A stretch of 64,000 nt of DNA from positions 6,510,001-6,574,000 of the forward strand of contig NZ_CP029192.1 in the NCBI RefSeq assembly GCF_008642315.1. Reading direction: 5' to 3'. Source of the stretch: Streptomyces venezuelae (GTDB taxonomy: Bacteria; Actinomycetota; Actinomycetes; Streptomycetales; Streptomycetaceae). The notes under the pieces are model-generated. The model had not been told where the DNA came from. It was given only the letters and a program-made list of their open reading frames with translations, and did no database searches. Below, in pieces: positions 16,346-24,440 of the stretch; the first letter of the stretch is position 1; every line of letters starts with the position of its first letter. A program made the position numbers and the translations under genes.

Positions 16346-17299
16346 ATGGGACTCACCATCGGCGTCGACATCGGCGGCACCAAGATCGCGGCCGGAGTGG
16401 TCGACGAGGACGGCAACATCCTCTCGACCTTCAAGGTGCCGACCCCTGGTACTTCCGAGGCCATCGTCGACGCGATCGCCTCCGCCGTGGCGGGCGCACG
16501 GGCCGGGCACGACATCGTCGGCGTCGGCATCGGCGCCGCCGGATACGTCAACCGGCAGCGCTCCACGGTCTACTTCGCGCCGAACATCGACTGGCGCCAG
16601 GAACCGCTCAAGGAAGAGGTCGAGAAGCGCGTCGGCCTGCCCGTGGTCGTGGAGAACGACGCGAACGCGGCGGCCTGGGGCGAGTACCGCTTCGGCGGCG
16701 GCAAGGGCCACCGCAACGTCATCTGCATCACGCTCGGCACCGGCCTCGGCGGCGGCATCATCATCGGCAACAAGCTGCGCCGCGGCCACTTCGGCGTCGC
16801 CGCCGAGTTCGGCCACATCCGGATGGTGCCGGACGGCCTCCTCTGCGGCTGCGGCAGCCAGGGCTGCTGGGAGCAGTACGCGTCCGGCCGCGCCCTCGTG
16901 CGGTACGCGAAGCAGCGCGCCAACGCCACCCCGGAGAACGCCGAGTACCTGCTCTCGCTGGGCGACGGCACCCCCGAGGGCGTCGAGGGCAAGCACATCT
17001 CGATGGCCGCGCGGCAGGGTGACGCCGTCGCCATCGACTCCTACCGCGAGCTGGCCCGCTGGGCGGGCGCCGGCCTCGCCGACCTGGCGTCGCTCTTCGA
17101 CCCGTCCGCGTTCATCGTCGGCGGCGGCCTCTCGGACGAGGGCGAGCTGGTCCTCGACCCGATCCGCAAGTCGTTCAAGCGCTGGCTCGTCGGCGCGGCG
17201 TGGCGGCCCGAGGCCCAGGTCATCGCCGCCCAGTTGGGCAACAAGGCGGGCATGGTCGGAGCGGCGGACCTGGCGCGGGAGCCGGATCCCGTCATGTGA
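16346..17299 (+). CDS. glkA: Glucokinase (ROK family)
   Basis: 317 residues. ATP-dependent phosphorylation of glucose. Visible motifs: phosphate loop DIGGTKIAAG at residues 8-17, ENDANAAAWGE, glucose-binding AEFGHI, and the ROK zinc site CGCGSQGCWEQ. In Streptomyces GlkA is also the main agent of glucose repression, from established knowledge. ATG 16346 follows CTGAGGG; a TACGGT -10 box lies at about 16315. The gene ends in a strong hairpin terminator. Confidence 0.96.
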   Translation: MGLTIGVDIGGTKIAAGVVDEDGNILSTFKVPTPGTSEAIVDAIASAVAGARAGHDIVGVGIGAAGYVNRQRSTVYFAPNIDWRQEPLKEEVEKRVGLPVVVENDANAAAWGEYRFGGGKGHRNVICITLGTGLGGGIIIGNKLRRGHFGVAAEFGHIRMVPDGLLCGCGSQGCWEQYASGRALVRYAKQRANATPENAEYLLSLGDGTPEGVEGKHISMAARQGDAVAIDSYRELARWAGAGLADLASLFDPSAFIVGGGLSDEGELVLDPIRKSFKRWLVGAAWRPEAQVIAAQLGNKAGMVGAADLAREPDPVM

Positions 17300-17344
17300 C
17301 CCCGCGACGGGGGCGCCGCGTATCGCGCTGCGCGCCCGTCCTCA

Positions 17345-17384
17345 AACGCCGGACAGGCCGGATACCCTCCGCCTGTCCGGCGTT
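17345..17384 (+). terminator. Hairpin terminator after glucokinase
   Basis: Perfect 13-bp stem (AACGCCGGACAGG with its complement) and a 14-nt loop, 45 nt after the glkA stop. It ends only 4 nt before the -10 box of the next gene, so the two signals are tightly packed. Confidence 0.85.
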
Positions 17385-17388
17385 CGCG

Positions 17389-17394
17389 TATCTT
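17389..17394 (+). promoter_or_regulatory. -10 box TATCTT of leaderless EEP-family gene
   Basis: TATCTT ends 7 nt before ATG 17402; it includes the T of the alternative TTG start, so it supports the ATG. Confidence 0.6.
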
Positions 17395-17401
17395 GATCGC
17401 C

Positions 17402-18169
17402 ATGCCGACGAGCCCGACCCCTGCGCTCCCCAACTCCCGCACCGAACCCGATGGTTCGGCCGTCATCCGGGTGCTCAGCTACAACATCCGTTCGATGCGC
17501 GACGACACCGCCGCGCTCGCCCGGGTCATCTCCGCCTGCGCCCCCGACCTCGTCCTGATCCAGGAGGCCCCGCGGTTCTTCCGCTGGCGCAAGAAGCTGG
17601 CCCGCCTCGCGCGCGCCGCCGACCTCGTGATCCTCTCCGGCGGCGGCACCGCCGCGGGACCCGCGCTGCTCTGCTCGCTGCGCGCCACCGTCGAGCGCAC
17701 CGAGGACGTGCTGCTCCCGCTCACCCCCGGCCTGCACCGGCGTGGCTTCGCGACCGCCGTCGTCCGCTTCGGCGGCGCGCGGCTCGGCGTCCTGAGCTGC
17801 CACCTGAGCCTGCAGACCGACGAGCGGTACGACCAGGGCGGGATGCTGCTCGACCGGCTCGCGGGGATGGGCGTGGAGCACGCGGTCGCGGGCGGCGACC
17901 TCAACGAGCGGCCCGGCGGCCGGACGTTCCGCAGGCTCGCGGAGGGACTCAAGGACTGCTGGACGGCCAAGCCCTGGGGCGGCGAGAACACCTCCACACC
18001 GGCCGACCCGCACCAGCGCATCGACGCGCTCTTCGCGACGTCCGGCATCGAAGTCCTCGGCTGCGGCGTGCCGTTGGACCTGCCGGGGGTGGGCCCGGAC
18101 GACCTGAGGGCGGCCACGGACCACCTGCCGGTCCTGGCCGCCCTCAGAGTCCCCGCGGTGCGGGCCTAG
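17402..18169 (+). CDS. Endonuclease/exonuclease/phosphatase (EEP) family protein
   Basis: 255 residues with the DNase I-like fold. Metal and catalytic motifs: LSYNIRSM (Asn), LIQEAPR (catalytic Glu), the C..H pair in VLSCHLSLQ, GGDLNE and the final DHLPVLAAL. Members hydrolyse phosphodiesters in nucleic acids, phosphoinositides or sphingolipids. No signal peptide. The 3' end is 7 nt from the convergent CU044_5270 gene. Confidence 0.9.
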   Translation: MPTSPTPALPNSRTEPDGSAVIRVLSYNIRSMRDDTAALARVISACAPDLVLIQEAPRFFRWRKKLARLARAADLVILSGGGTAAGPALLCSLRATVERTEDVLLPLTPGLHRRGFATAVVRFGGARLGVLSCHLSLQTDERYDQGGMLLDRLAGMGVEHAVAGGDLNERPGGRTFRRLAEGLKDCWTAKPWGGENTSTPADPHQRIDALFATSGIEVLGCGVPLDLPGVGPDDLRAATDHLPVLAALRVPAVRA

Positions 18170-18176
18170 GGGCGCG

Positions 18177-19175
18177 CTAGGGGCGCTGCTTCACCTTGTC
18201 GGTGATCGCCCAGCTGTCGAGGTACGAGAGCTGGGTGTACGTCTTCGTCTTCTTGCCGTCACCCGACGTGCGCGTGTCGCGGAAGCCCAGGAACGCGTAC
18301 GTCGTCGGGTCGAAGATGAAGTGGCCGCCGAACGGCGTGCCCTGCTGCGTCGGGTCGTCGTAGGTGATGGCCACCCCCGTGCGGCCCTTGGCGTCCTTCT
18401 GGCCGGGGACCGCCTTCACGCCGGGGACCATGCCGAGCGCCTCGTACGCGGCCGGGCGCAGCCCCTGCGGCATCACCGGGACCAGCTTCAGGAGACCGGC
18501 GAGGCTGAAGTGGATGTCCGACCACTCCTGGTCGGTGATCTCGTCCAGGGAGTCGTTCTTGTCGTTCGGTCCCGTCTTGTGGAGCAGCGAGAGGATCAGC
18601 TTCTCCGGGTCGGTCGGGAGCTTCTTCAGGGTTCCCCAGTCCTGCGGGGGCCACATCCCCTCGTTCTCCGCGAGCGGCTCCGACCACCACCCCTTGCCGA
18701 CCTCCATGACCCAGGAGCGCTTCGAGCCGTCCACGGAACGCCAGTTCTCGTCGACGTGCCGCTCGACCGCGCCCGTGCGCTGCTCGGTCTCCTTGATGAT
18801 CTCCTTCGTGTAGATGTACTGGTCGTCGCGCGGGGCGACGGTCCTCTCGTGCTTGCGTTCGTAGGCGGCCGCGCCGTTGAGCACGGCCCGCGCGCTGACG
18901 TTGCGCATCGACGGCGCGCTGTCGGCGGGCGGCTTGGCGCGGGCCTCCTCGTCGCCTCCGGTGTTCACCGCCACCAGGATGGTGCCCGCCACGGCGGCCG
19001 CGGCGGTCCCGGCGACGGCGATGCGCAGCACCGGGCGGCGCCACAGGGGACGTACCCGAGCCGTCGGCTCGTCGTTCATCGCGGCGAACAGGCGCACGCG
19101 CGCGCGGTGGCGGGTGTCGTCGTCCAGCGGGGGAGCCCCCGCGTCCCAGTCGCGCAGTTCATCGAGCTCATTCAT
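18177..19175 (-). CDS. CU044_5270-type membrane protein paired with an ECF sigma factor
   Basis: 332 residues: a short cytoplasmic N-terminus (MNELDELRDWDAGAPPL), one membrane helix (about 48-70, AVAGTAAAAVAGTILVAV) and a large extracytoplasmic domain with paired aromatic strands. The gene overlaps the sigma-factor gene by 8 nt, the usual arrangement of sigma factor and its membrane partner. The N-terminal cytoplasmic piece is the likely sigma-binding part, by analogy; a zinc-binding HxxxCxxC anti-sigma motif is absent. Confidence 0.82.
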   Translation of the reverse strand: MNELDELRDWDAGAPPLDDDTRHRARVRLFAAMNDEPTARVRPLWRRPVLRIAVAGTAAAAVAGTILVAVNTGGDEEARAKPPADSAPSMRNVSARAVLNGAAAYERKHERTVAPRDDQYIYTKEIIKETEQRTGAVERHVDENWRSVDGSKRSWVMEVGKGWWSEPLAENEGMWPPQDWGTLKKLPTDPEKLILSLLHKTGPNDKNDSLDEITDQEWSDIHFSLAGLLKLVPVMPQGLRPAAYEALGMVPGVKAVPGQKDAKGRTGVAITYDDPTQQGTPFGGHFIFDPTTYAFLGFRDTRTSGDGKKTKTYTQLSYLDSWAITDKVKQRP

Positions 19176-19794
19176 GGGCGTGTGCCTCCTGGAAAGCTGT
19201 CGGATCGGATCCGCCCAGTGCTTCGCGCAATGTGCTGCGGGCCCGGTGCAGTCTCGATCTGACGGTGCCGACGGGCACCCCCAACGCCTCTGCCGCCTCT
19301 TCGTAGTCGAGGTCGGCCCACGCCACGAGGAGCACCACGTCGCGGTGGCGGGCCGAGAGTCCGGCCAGGGCCGCGGCCAGGTCGCCGCGGAGCCCCTCGG
19401 CTCCCGCGCGGGCGACCGCGAGGTCGGCGACCGGCTCGTCGTGCGGCACCGGCGCGGGCACCTTGGCCAGCGCCTTGAAGCGGCGGGCCTCGGCCCTGCG
19501 GTGCCGGCTGACGAGGTTGGTCGCGATACCGAACAGCCAGGGGCGGGCGTCGGCCCGCGCCAGGTCGTAGCGGTGGCGCTCCTTGAAGGCGGTGGTGAAG
19601 GTGTCGGACATCAGGTCCTCGGCCGCCTCGGGGCCGAGCCGGCGGGCCGCGTACCGGTACACGGCGTCGGCATGCCGGTCGAAGAGGGCGGCGAACTGCT
19701 CGGGCTCGTCCCGGGACCGCTCGATGGACCAGGCGTCGCTCTTCTCGCAGGTGCGCTGCCCCGTGCGAAGGGGGACGCCGGGATCGACGGTCAT
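19168..19794 (-). CDS. ECF-type RNA polymerase sigma factor
   Basis: 208 residues with sigma region 2 (FAALFDRHADAVYRYAARRLG, then DLMSDTFTTAFK) and region 4 (LSARHRDVVLLVAWADLDYEEAAEALGVPVGTVRSRLHRAR). An AAAGGAG site precedes ATG 19794. Region 4 ends in the helix-turn-helix that reads the -35 element; the target promoters are not evident. Coupled to the CU044_5270-type gene, which probably controls its activity. Confidence 0.93.
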   Translation of the reverse strand: MTVDPGVPLRTGQRTCEKSDAWSIERSRDEPEQFAALFDRHADAVYRYAARRLGPEAAEDLMSDTFTTAFKERHRYDLARADARPWLFGIATNLVSRHRRAEARRFKALAKVPAPVPHDEPVADLAVARAGAEGLRGDLAAALAGLSARHRDVVLLVAWADLDYEEAAEALGVPVGTVRSRLHRARSTLREALGGSDPTAFQEAHAHE

Positions 19795-19930
19795 CGGGGC
19801 TCCTTTCGTTCGTGTGAACGCCTCGAAGGCTTGGGCTCGTTCGGTGTTTCACCTCTCCTTCGCCGCTCGGGCCGATCGGGTTCCATCCGGTTCCGTCGGC
19901 CGGTTCCATCGGGGTGCGCGACATGCGTGA

Positions 19931-19961
19931 GGGCCCGCCCGGAGAGGTTCCGGACGGGCCC
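19931..19961 (-). terminator. Terminator of the 19986-21429 operon
   Basis: 13-bp stem (GGGCCCGTCCGGA on the minus strand) with loop 19944-19948. It is perfect for a minus-strand RNA if one G-U pair is allowed, but has an A-C mismatch on the plus strand. It lies 25 nt past the end of the minus-strand operon, so it serves that operon. Confidence 0.8.
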
Positions 19962-19985
19962 CAGAGGCGTGGGTGACGCGAAGGC

Positions 19986-20657
19986 TCAGACGACGGCGCC
20001 GCGTCCCGGGTCGTCGTCCTCCTCGTCGTCCCCGCTGTTCATCCGCACCACCAGCGTCGCGAAACCGCCCAGGAAGCCGCCGATGCCGAGCGTGGTCAGC
20101 CACCACGTCATCTGCCAGCCGAACAGCACGGCCAGCAGGATGAGCAGCGGGCCGCCGAGCACGGCGAGCCAGGCGAACTTGGCCGTCACGTCGGCCTCGG
20201 GCAGCGGCGGCGGCTCGGGCGGCACGAAGTGCCCCTCGTCGTCCGCGTCGAAGTCCTTCTCCGAGGGCTCCGGCGTGGTGTAGTCACGCGGGCCGCCGAC
20301 GCCGGAGCCGACGCCGGGCGCGAAGGAGACGGAGCTGCCGAGCGGCTTGTCCGGTCCCGTCCTGCCGGGACCGGACTTGTCGACGCCGGACTTGCCTTCC
20401 GTCGTCCCGTCAGGACCGCCCGCCGGGCCGTTCGTCTCCGTCTCCAGGAGCGCGAGGTCCTCGATGGACTTGAAGGGCTTGGCGCCCGGCGGGTCCGCGG
20501 GCTCCTCGCCGTACCCCGCGACGATCGCCCGCCAGGCGGCGTCCTCGTCCAGGGGCACGCCGTCCGCGGGAGTCCCGTCGGCAGGGGCCCCGTCCGCGGG
20601 CACCTTGCTCTTCTCGGGCTCGCGGCTGTCCTCGCGGTCCGCTTCGTGCTCAGCCAC
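19986..20657 (-). CDS. Membrane protein with long disordered N-terminus
   Basis: 223 residues. An acidic, Pro/Ala/Gly-rich N-terminal half with a short repeat (PADGA, PADGT, PADGV) is followed by WRAIVAGYGEEP and, near residue 150, two membrane helices (WLAVLGGPLLILLAVLFGW and WLTTLGIGGFLGGFATLVV). GTG 20657 follows GGAAGGGA; the gene overlaps the hydrolase gene by 8 nt, so it is coupled to it. No family with known function was recognised. Confidence 0.75.
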   Translation of the reverse strand: MAEHEADREDSREPEKSKVPADGAPADGTPADGVPLDEDAAWRAIVAGYGEEPADPPGAKPFKSIEDLALLETETNGPAGGPDGTTEGKSGVDKSGPGRTGPDKPLGSSVSFAPGVGSGVGGPRDYTTPEPSEKDFDADDEGHFVPPEPPPLPEADVTAKFAWLAVLGGPLLILLAVLFGWQMTWWLTTLGIGGFLGGFATLVVRMNSGDDEEDDDPGRGAVV

Positions 20658-21429
20658 CGGTGGCCGTCCCTTCCTTACCGACGCTGGGGGCGAGCCGGCC
20701 GATGAACGCGTGACTCTCCTCGAAGATCCGGTCCGCATCGTGGTCCAACGTCGCGACGTGGTAGCTCTGTTCCAGCAGGATCTCCGTGACGTCCGTGGAG
20801 GAGACACGGCTGAGGATGCGGGCCGAGTCGGCGGGCGGCACCACGTGGTCGCGCGGGCTGTGCAGCACCACGAGCGGCTGGGTCACCTGGGGCAGTTCGG
20901 CGTCGACCACGCGGAAGAAGCGGCGCAGGGAGTGCGCGGCGTGCAGCGGGATCCGGTGGTACCCGATCTCTTCGGAGCCGGGCTTCGCGATGTCGCTGAC
21001 GATGCCCTTCGTGCTGGGCACGAGGTGCCGGGCGACGGGCAGCGCGTGCGCCGCGAGGCCGTGCACCTTGTTCCCCGGGTTGACGAGGACGAGGCCGGCG
21101 ACCGCGTCCCCGTGCTTCGCCGCCAGGCGCAGCGCGAGCGCCCCGCCCATGGAGAGCCCGAAGACGAAGACCCGCTCGCACCGCTCCAGGAGCGAGCGCA
21201 GCTCGCGCTCCACCTCCGCGTACCAGTCCTGCCAGCCCGTGACCTGCATGTCCTCCCAGCGTGTGCCGTGGCCGGGCAGGAGCGGCAGCGAGACGGTGAG
21301 GCCGCGCTCCGCCAGGTACTCCGCCCAGGGGCGCAGGGACTGCGGGGATCCGGTGAAGCCGTGGCAGAGGAGGACGCCGACCTCGCCGCCTTCGTGGCGG
21401 TACGGCTCGGCTCCGGGGAGGACCGGCAC
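20650..21429 (-). CDS. Alpha/beta hydrolase (carboxylesterase/lysophospholipase type)
   Basis: 259 residues. Oxyanion-hole motif LLCHGFTGSP near residue 20, nucleophile elbow FGLSMGG, acid in SPRDHVV and His in SYHVATLDHD. These are hallmarks of monoacylglycerol lipase/carboxylesterase Est30-like enzymes acting on short acyl esters. GTG 21429 is preferred over the ATG at 21507: AAGGAGA lies 6 nt before it. Divergent from plsC and coupled with the membrane protein gene downstream, so a lipid role is plausible. Confidence 0.88.
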   Translation of the reverse strand: MPVLPGAEPYRHEGGEVGVLLCHGFTGSPQSLRPWAEYLAERGLTVSLPLLPGHGTRWEDMQVTGWQDWYAEVERELRSLLERCERVFVFGLSMGGALALRLAAKHGDAVAGLVLVNPGNKVHGLAAHALPVARHLVPSTKGIVSDIAKPGSEEIGYHRIPLHAAHSLRRFFRVVDAELPQVTQPLVVLHSPRDHVVPPADSARILSRVSSTDVTEILLEQSYHVATLDHDADRIFEESHAFIGRLAPSVGKEGTATGG

Positions 21430-21558
21430 TTCGGTCTCCTTCGTGAGAGGTGGGAGTACTTCACCGTACGCGACCGGACTGACACCGACCAGGGTCGTCG
21501 GGCCCATTGGCCGTACCCCGGGTTAAGGTCTGATCCACAGACACAGGAGGCACTCGGT

Positions 21559-22293
21559 TTGATCTACGGCGCAATGAAGGTTGCCATCGGAGGGCCGCTG
21601 AAGCTCGGCTTCAGGCCCTGGGTGGAGGGCCTTGAGAACGTCCCCGCCGAGGGCCCCGCGATTCTGGCGAGCAACCACCTCTCGTTCTCGGACTCCTTCT
21701 TCCTTCCCGCGGTCCTCGACCGCAAGGTCACCTTCATCGCCAAGGCGGAGTACTTCACCTCGCCCGGTGTGAAGGGCAAGCTCACCGCGGCCTTCTTCAA
21801 GGGCGTGGGCCAGCTGCCCGTGGACCGCTCCGGCGGGCGCGGCGCCGGCGAGGCGGCCATCAAGAGCGGCATCGAGGTCCTGGAGCGCGGCGAGCTCTTC
21901 GGCATCTACCCCGAGGGCACGCGCTCGCCCGACGGGCGGCTCTACCGGGGCAAGCCGGGCGGCCTGGCGCGCGTGGCGCTCGCCACCGGCGCGCCCGTGC
22001 TTCCCGTCGCGATGATCGACACCGAGAAGATCCAGCCGCCCGGCAAGGTCATGCCCAAGCTGATGCGTCCCGGCATCCGCATCGGCAAGCCGCTGGACTT
22101 CACGCGCTACCAGGGCATGGAGCAGGACCGCTTCGTGCTGCGCGCGCTGACCGACGAGGTCATGTACGAGATCATGAAGCTCTCCGGCCAGGAGTACGTC
22201 GACATGTACGCGACGGCCGCGAAGCGTCAGATCACCGAGGCGGCCAAGGCGGCCAAGGCCGAGAAGAGCGACAAGGAACGGCCCGGCTCCTAG
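21559..22293 (+). CDS. plsC: 1-acyl-glycerol-3-phosphate acyltransferase (PlsC family)
   Basis: 244 residues. Acyltransferase motif NH(X4)D at His40-Asp45 (NHLSFSD), motif III GIYPEGTRSPDG, and the downstream PVLPVAMIDT. It acylates lysophosphatidic acid to phosphatidic acid, or another lipid acceptor, at the inner membrane face. TTG 21559 is chosen because AGGAGG lies 8 nt upstream; ATG 21574 has no SD. The C-terminus is a charged Lys/Ala/Glu tail. M. tuberculosis Rv2182c is the positional counterpart. Confidence 0.9.
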   Translation: MIYGAMKVAIGGPLKLGFRPWVEGLENVPAEGPAILASNHLSFSDSFFLPAVLDRKVTFIAKAEYFTSPGVKGKLTAAFFKGVGQLPVDRSGGRGAGEAAIKSGIEVLERGELFGIYPEGTRSPDGRLYRGKPGGLARVALATGAPVLPVAMIDTEKIQPPGKVMPKLMRPGIRIGKPLDFTRYQGMEQDRFVLRALTDEVMYEIMKLSGQEYVDMYATAAKRQITEAAKAAKAEKSDKERPGS

Positions 22294-22336
22294 CCGCGTC
22301 CGTTCAGGGGTGGGCACACGGGCGGCGGTGGGGGAC

Positions 22337-23578
22337 ATGGCCAAGCGCGAGAAAGTCATGAGGATGTCGGTCGAGCAGCCCCTGTGGCGCGCGCTCACCG
22401 CCTACCGCGTCCTGACGATGCTGTACGCGATCGGGCTCTTCGTGGCGGCGCACGAGAAGCTCGACCGCCCCTGGCTCGCCGTCGCCTACTACGCGGTGCT
22501 CGCCCCCTGGACCCTGGCCACCCTGCCGCGTGTCGCGAACGCGGCGAGCTGCACCCGGCGGTTCCTCTTCGCCGACCTGACCGTCGCGCTCGTCGGCATC
22601 CTGCTGACGCCGCTCGCCGACTCCCAGCAGCGCATCACCGACGGCTCGCCGACGTTGCCCTCCATATGGACCGCGGGCTCCGTGCTCGCGTTCGCCATCA
22701 AGGGCGGCTGGCGCTGGGCGGCGTCGGCGTCCCTGCTCGTCGGCGTCGCCAACGTGGTGCAGCGCGGCGCGTTCAGCCGCGACACCCTGCACAACGTCCT
22801 GCTGGTCTGCATCGCCTCCATCGCCATCGGCTACGTCGTGGAGCTGGCCCGCGCCTCCGAGCGCACCCTGGCCCGCGCCCTGGAGATAGAGGCCGCGACC
22901 CGCGAGCGCGAACGCCTCGCCCGCGACATCCACGACAGCGTCCTCCAGGTTCTCGCGATGGTGCAGCGGCGCGGCACCGCCATCGGCGGCGAGGCCGCGG
23001 AGCTCGGCCGGCTCGCGGGCGAGCAGGAGGTGGCGCTGCGTGCCCTGGTCGCCGGGGGCATGCTGCCCGCCTCGCGGGTGTCCGAGGACATCGCGCAGGG
23101 CGCCGTCGTCCGCGCCGTCGAGGTGCCCGACGAGGAGCCGGACGACGCGGCACCGCGCGACCTGCGCCCGCTGCTCGCCGCGCACGCAGGGTCCAAGGTC
23201 ACGCTCTCCGAGCCCGGGGCGCCGGTGCTCCTCGCGCCGGGGACCGCGCGGGAGCTGGCGGCCGCCGTCGGTGCCGCGCTGGACAATGTCCGCAGGCACG
23301 CGGGCGCGGAGGCCCGCGCGTGGATCCTGGTCGAGGACGAGCCCGACGAGGTGATCGTGACGGTCAGGGACGACGGTCCGGGCATCCCGGCGGGGCGGCT
23401 CGTGGAGGCGGAGGGGGAGGGCCGCCTCGGTGTGGCCTTGTCGATCCGGGGGCGGCTGCGGGACATCGGGGGCACGGCCGAGCTGATCTCGGTGCCGGGC
23501 CAGGGCACGGAAGTGGAACTGAAAGTGCCGCGCGAACGGGCGCGGGACACACGGGGGAAGGCGGGAAAGGCGAGATGA
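22337..23578 (+). CDS. macS: Sensor histidine kinase, MacS-like
   Basis: 413 residues: a PspC/PDF-like block of five to six membrane helices (about 20-165), a coiled linker, HisKA_3 phospho-acceptor His199 in RDIHDSVLQ, and an HATPase with AALDNVRRHAG and DDGPGIP. Paired by a 4-nt ATGA overlap with a NarL-type regulator. Content and locale match S. coelicolor MacRS (SCO2120/2121), which affects morphogenesis and actinorhodin. The start is uncertain; ATG 22337 is used, with ATGs at 22358 and 22364 possible. Confidence 0.82.
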   Translation: MAKREKVMRMSVEQPLWRALTAYRVLTMLYAIGLFVAAHEKLDRPWLAVAYYAVLAPWTLATLPRVANAASCTRRFLFADLTVALVGILLTPLADSQQRITDGSPTLPSIWTAGSVLAFAIKGGWRWAASASLLVGVANVVQRGAFSRDTLHNVLLVCIASIAIGYVVELARASERTLARALEIEAATRERERLARDIHDSVLQVLAMVQRRGTAIGGEAAELGRLAGEQEVALRALVAGGMLPASRVSEDIAQGAVVRAVEVPDEEPDDAAPRDLRPLLAAHAGSKVTLSEPGAPVLLAPGTARELAAAVGAALDNVRRHAGAEARAWILVEDEPDEVIVTVRDDGPGIPAGRLVEAEGEGRLGVALSIRGRLRDIGGTAELISVPGQGTEVELKVPRERARDTRGKAGKAR

Positions 23579-24306
23579 GCGAGCAGCAGCAGCGACAGGA
23601 ACCGGCCACCGGGGCCACGGCGCCGGACGGGGACGGACGGGCGGCGGACCCGATCAAGGTCATGGTCGTCGACGACCACCCGATGTGGCGCGACGCCGTC
23701 GCCCGTGACCTGGCCGAGGCCGGTCTCGACGTGGTCGCCACGGCGGGCGACGGCGAGCAGGCGGTGCGCCGCGCGCAGGCCGCGGCCCCCGACGTCCTGG
23801 TCCTCGACCTGAACCTGCCGCTGAAGCCGGGCGTGCAGGTCTGCAAGGAGCTGGTCGGCGCCAACCCGGCGCTGCGCGTCCTGGTCCTGTCGGCCAGCGG
23901 TGAGCACGCCGACGTCCTGGAGGCGGTGAAGTCCGGCGCGACCGGCTACCTGCTGAAGTCGGCGTCCACCGAGGAGCTGATCGACGCGGTGCGCCGTACG
24001 GCTGTCGGCGACGCGGTCTTCACGCCCGGCCTCGCGGGCCTGGTCCTCGGCGAGTACCGCCGCCTGGCCACCGAGCCCGCGGCCGGCACCCCGGAGGACC
24101 CGAAGGCGCCTCAGCTCACCGACCGCGAGACGGAGGTCCTGCGCCTGGTCGCCAAGGGCCTGAGCTACAAGCAGATCGCCGAACGCCTGGTCATCTCGCA
24201 CCGCACGGTGCAGAACCACGTCCAGAACACCCTGGGCAAGCTCCAGCTGCACAACAGGGTGGAGCTCGTGCGGTACGCGATAGAGCGAGGCATCGACGGA
24301 GCCTGA
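23575..24306 (+). CDS. macR: NarL/LuxR-type response regulator, MacR-like
   Basis: 243 residues: disordered Gln-rich N-terminus, receiver domain with acidic pair D33-D34 and phospho-acceptor Asp78 (VLVLDLNLP), conserved Lys in LLKSAS, then a GerE-type helix-turn-helix (LTDRETEVLRLVAKGLSYKQ). Partner of the overlapping kinase. In S. coelicolor MacR binds an inverted TGAGTAC/GTACTCA site (established knowledge, recalled); I found no complete copy in this window. Confidence 0.85.
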   Translation: MSEQQQRQEPATGATAPDGDGRAADPIKVMVVDDHPMWRDAVARDLAEAGLDVVATAGDGEQAVRRAQAAAPDVLVLDLNLPLKPGVQVCKELVGANPALRVLVLSASGEHADVLEAVKSGATGYLLKSASTEELIDAVRRTAVGDAVFTPGLAGLVLGEYRRLATEPAAGTPEDPKAPQLTDRETEVLRLVAKGLSYKQIAERLVISHRTVQNHVQNTLGKLQLHNRVELVRYAIERGIDGA

Positions 24307-24377
24307 CCCTCGTACGGGTGAACGTGCAAGATCAACTCCCCTGCGTGGCAAGGGAATTGACCGTTCGTACCGTGCCG

Positions 24378-24421
24378 CAGTGACCTGGATCACCATTAGC
24401 GTGACTCGCATCAGGTCACTG
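24378..24421 (+). promoter_or_regulatory. Inverted repeat flanking the pfkA -10 region
   Basis: CAGTGACCTG at 24378-24387 and its exact complement CAGGTCACTG at 24412-24421, 24 nt apart, with a TAGCGT -10 candidate (24397-24402) between them. It could be two half-sites of an operator or a stem in the 5' leader if transcription starts earlier. Confidence 0.5.
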
Positions 24422-24440
24422 AGGCGAAGGGACTGCTCCT

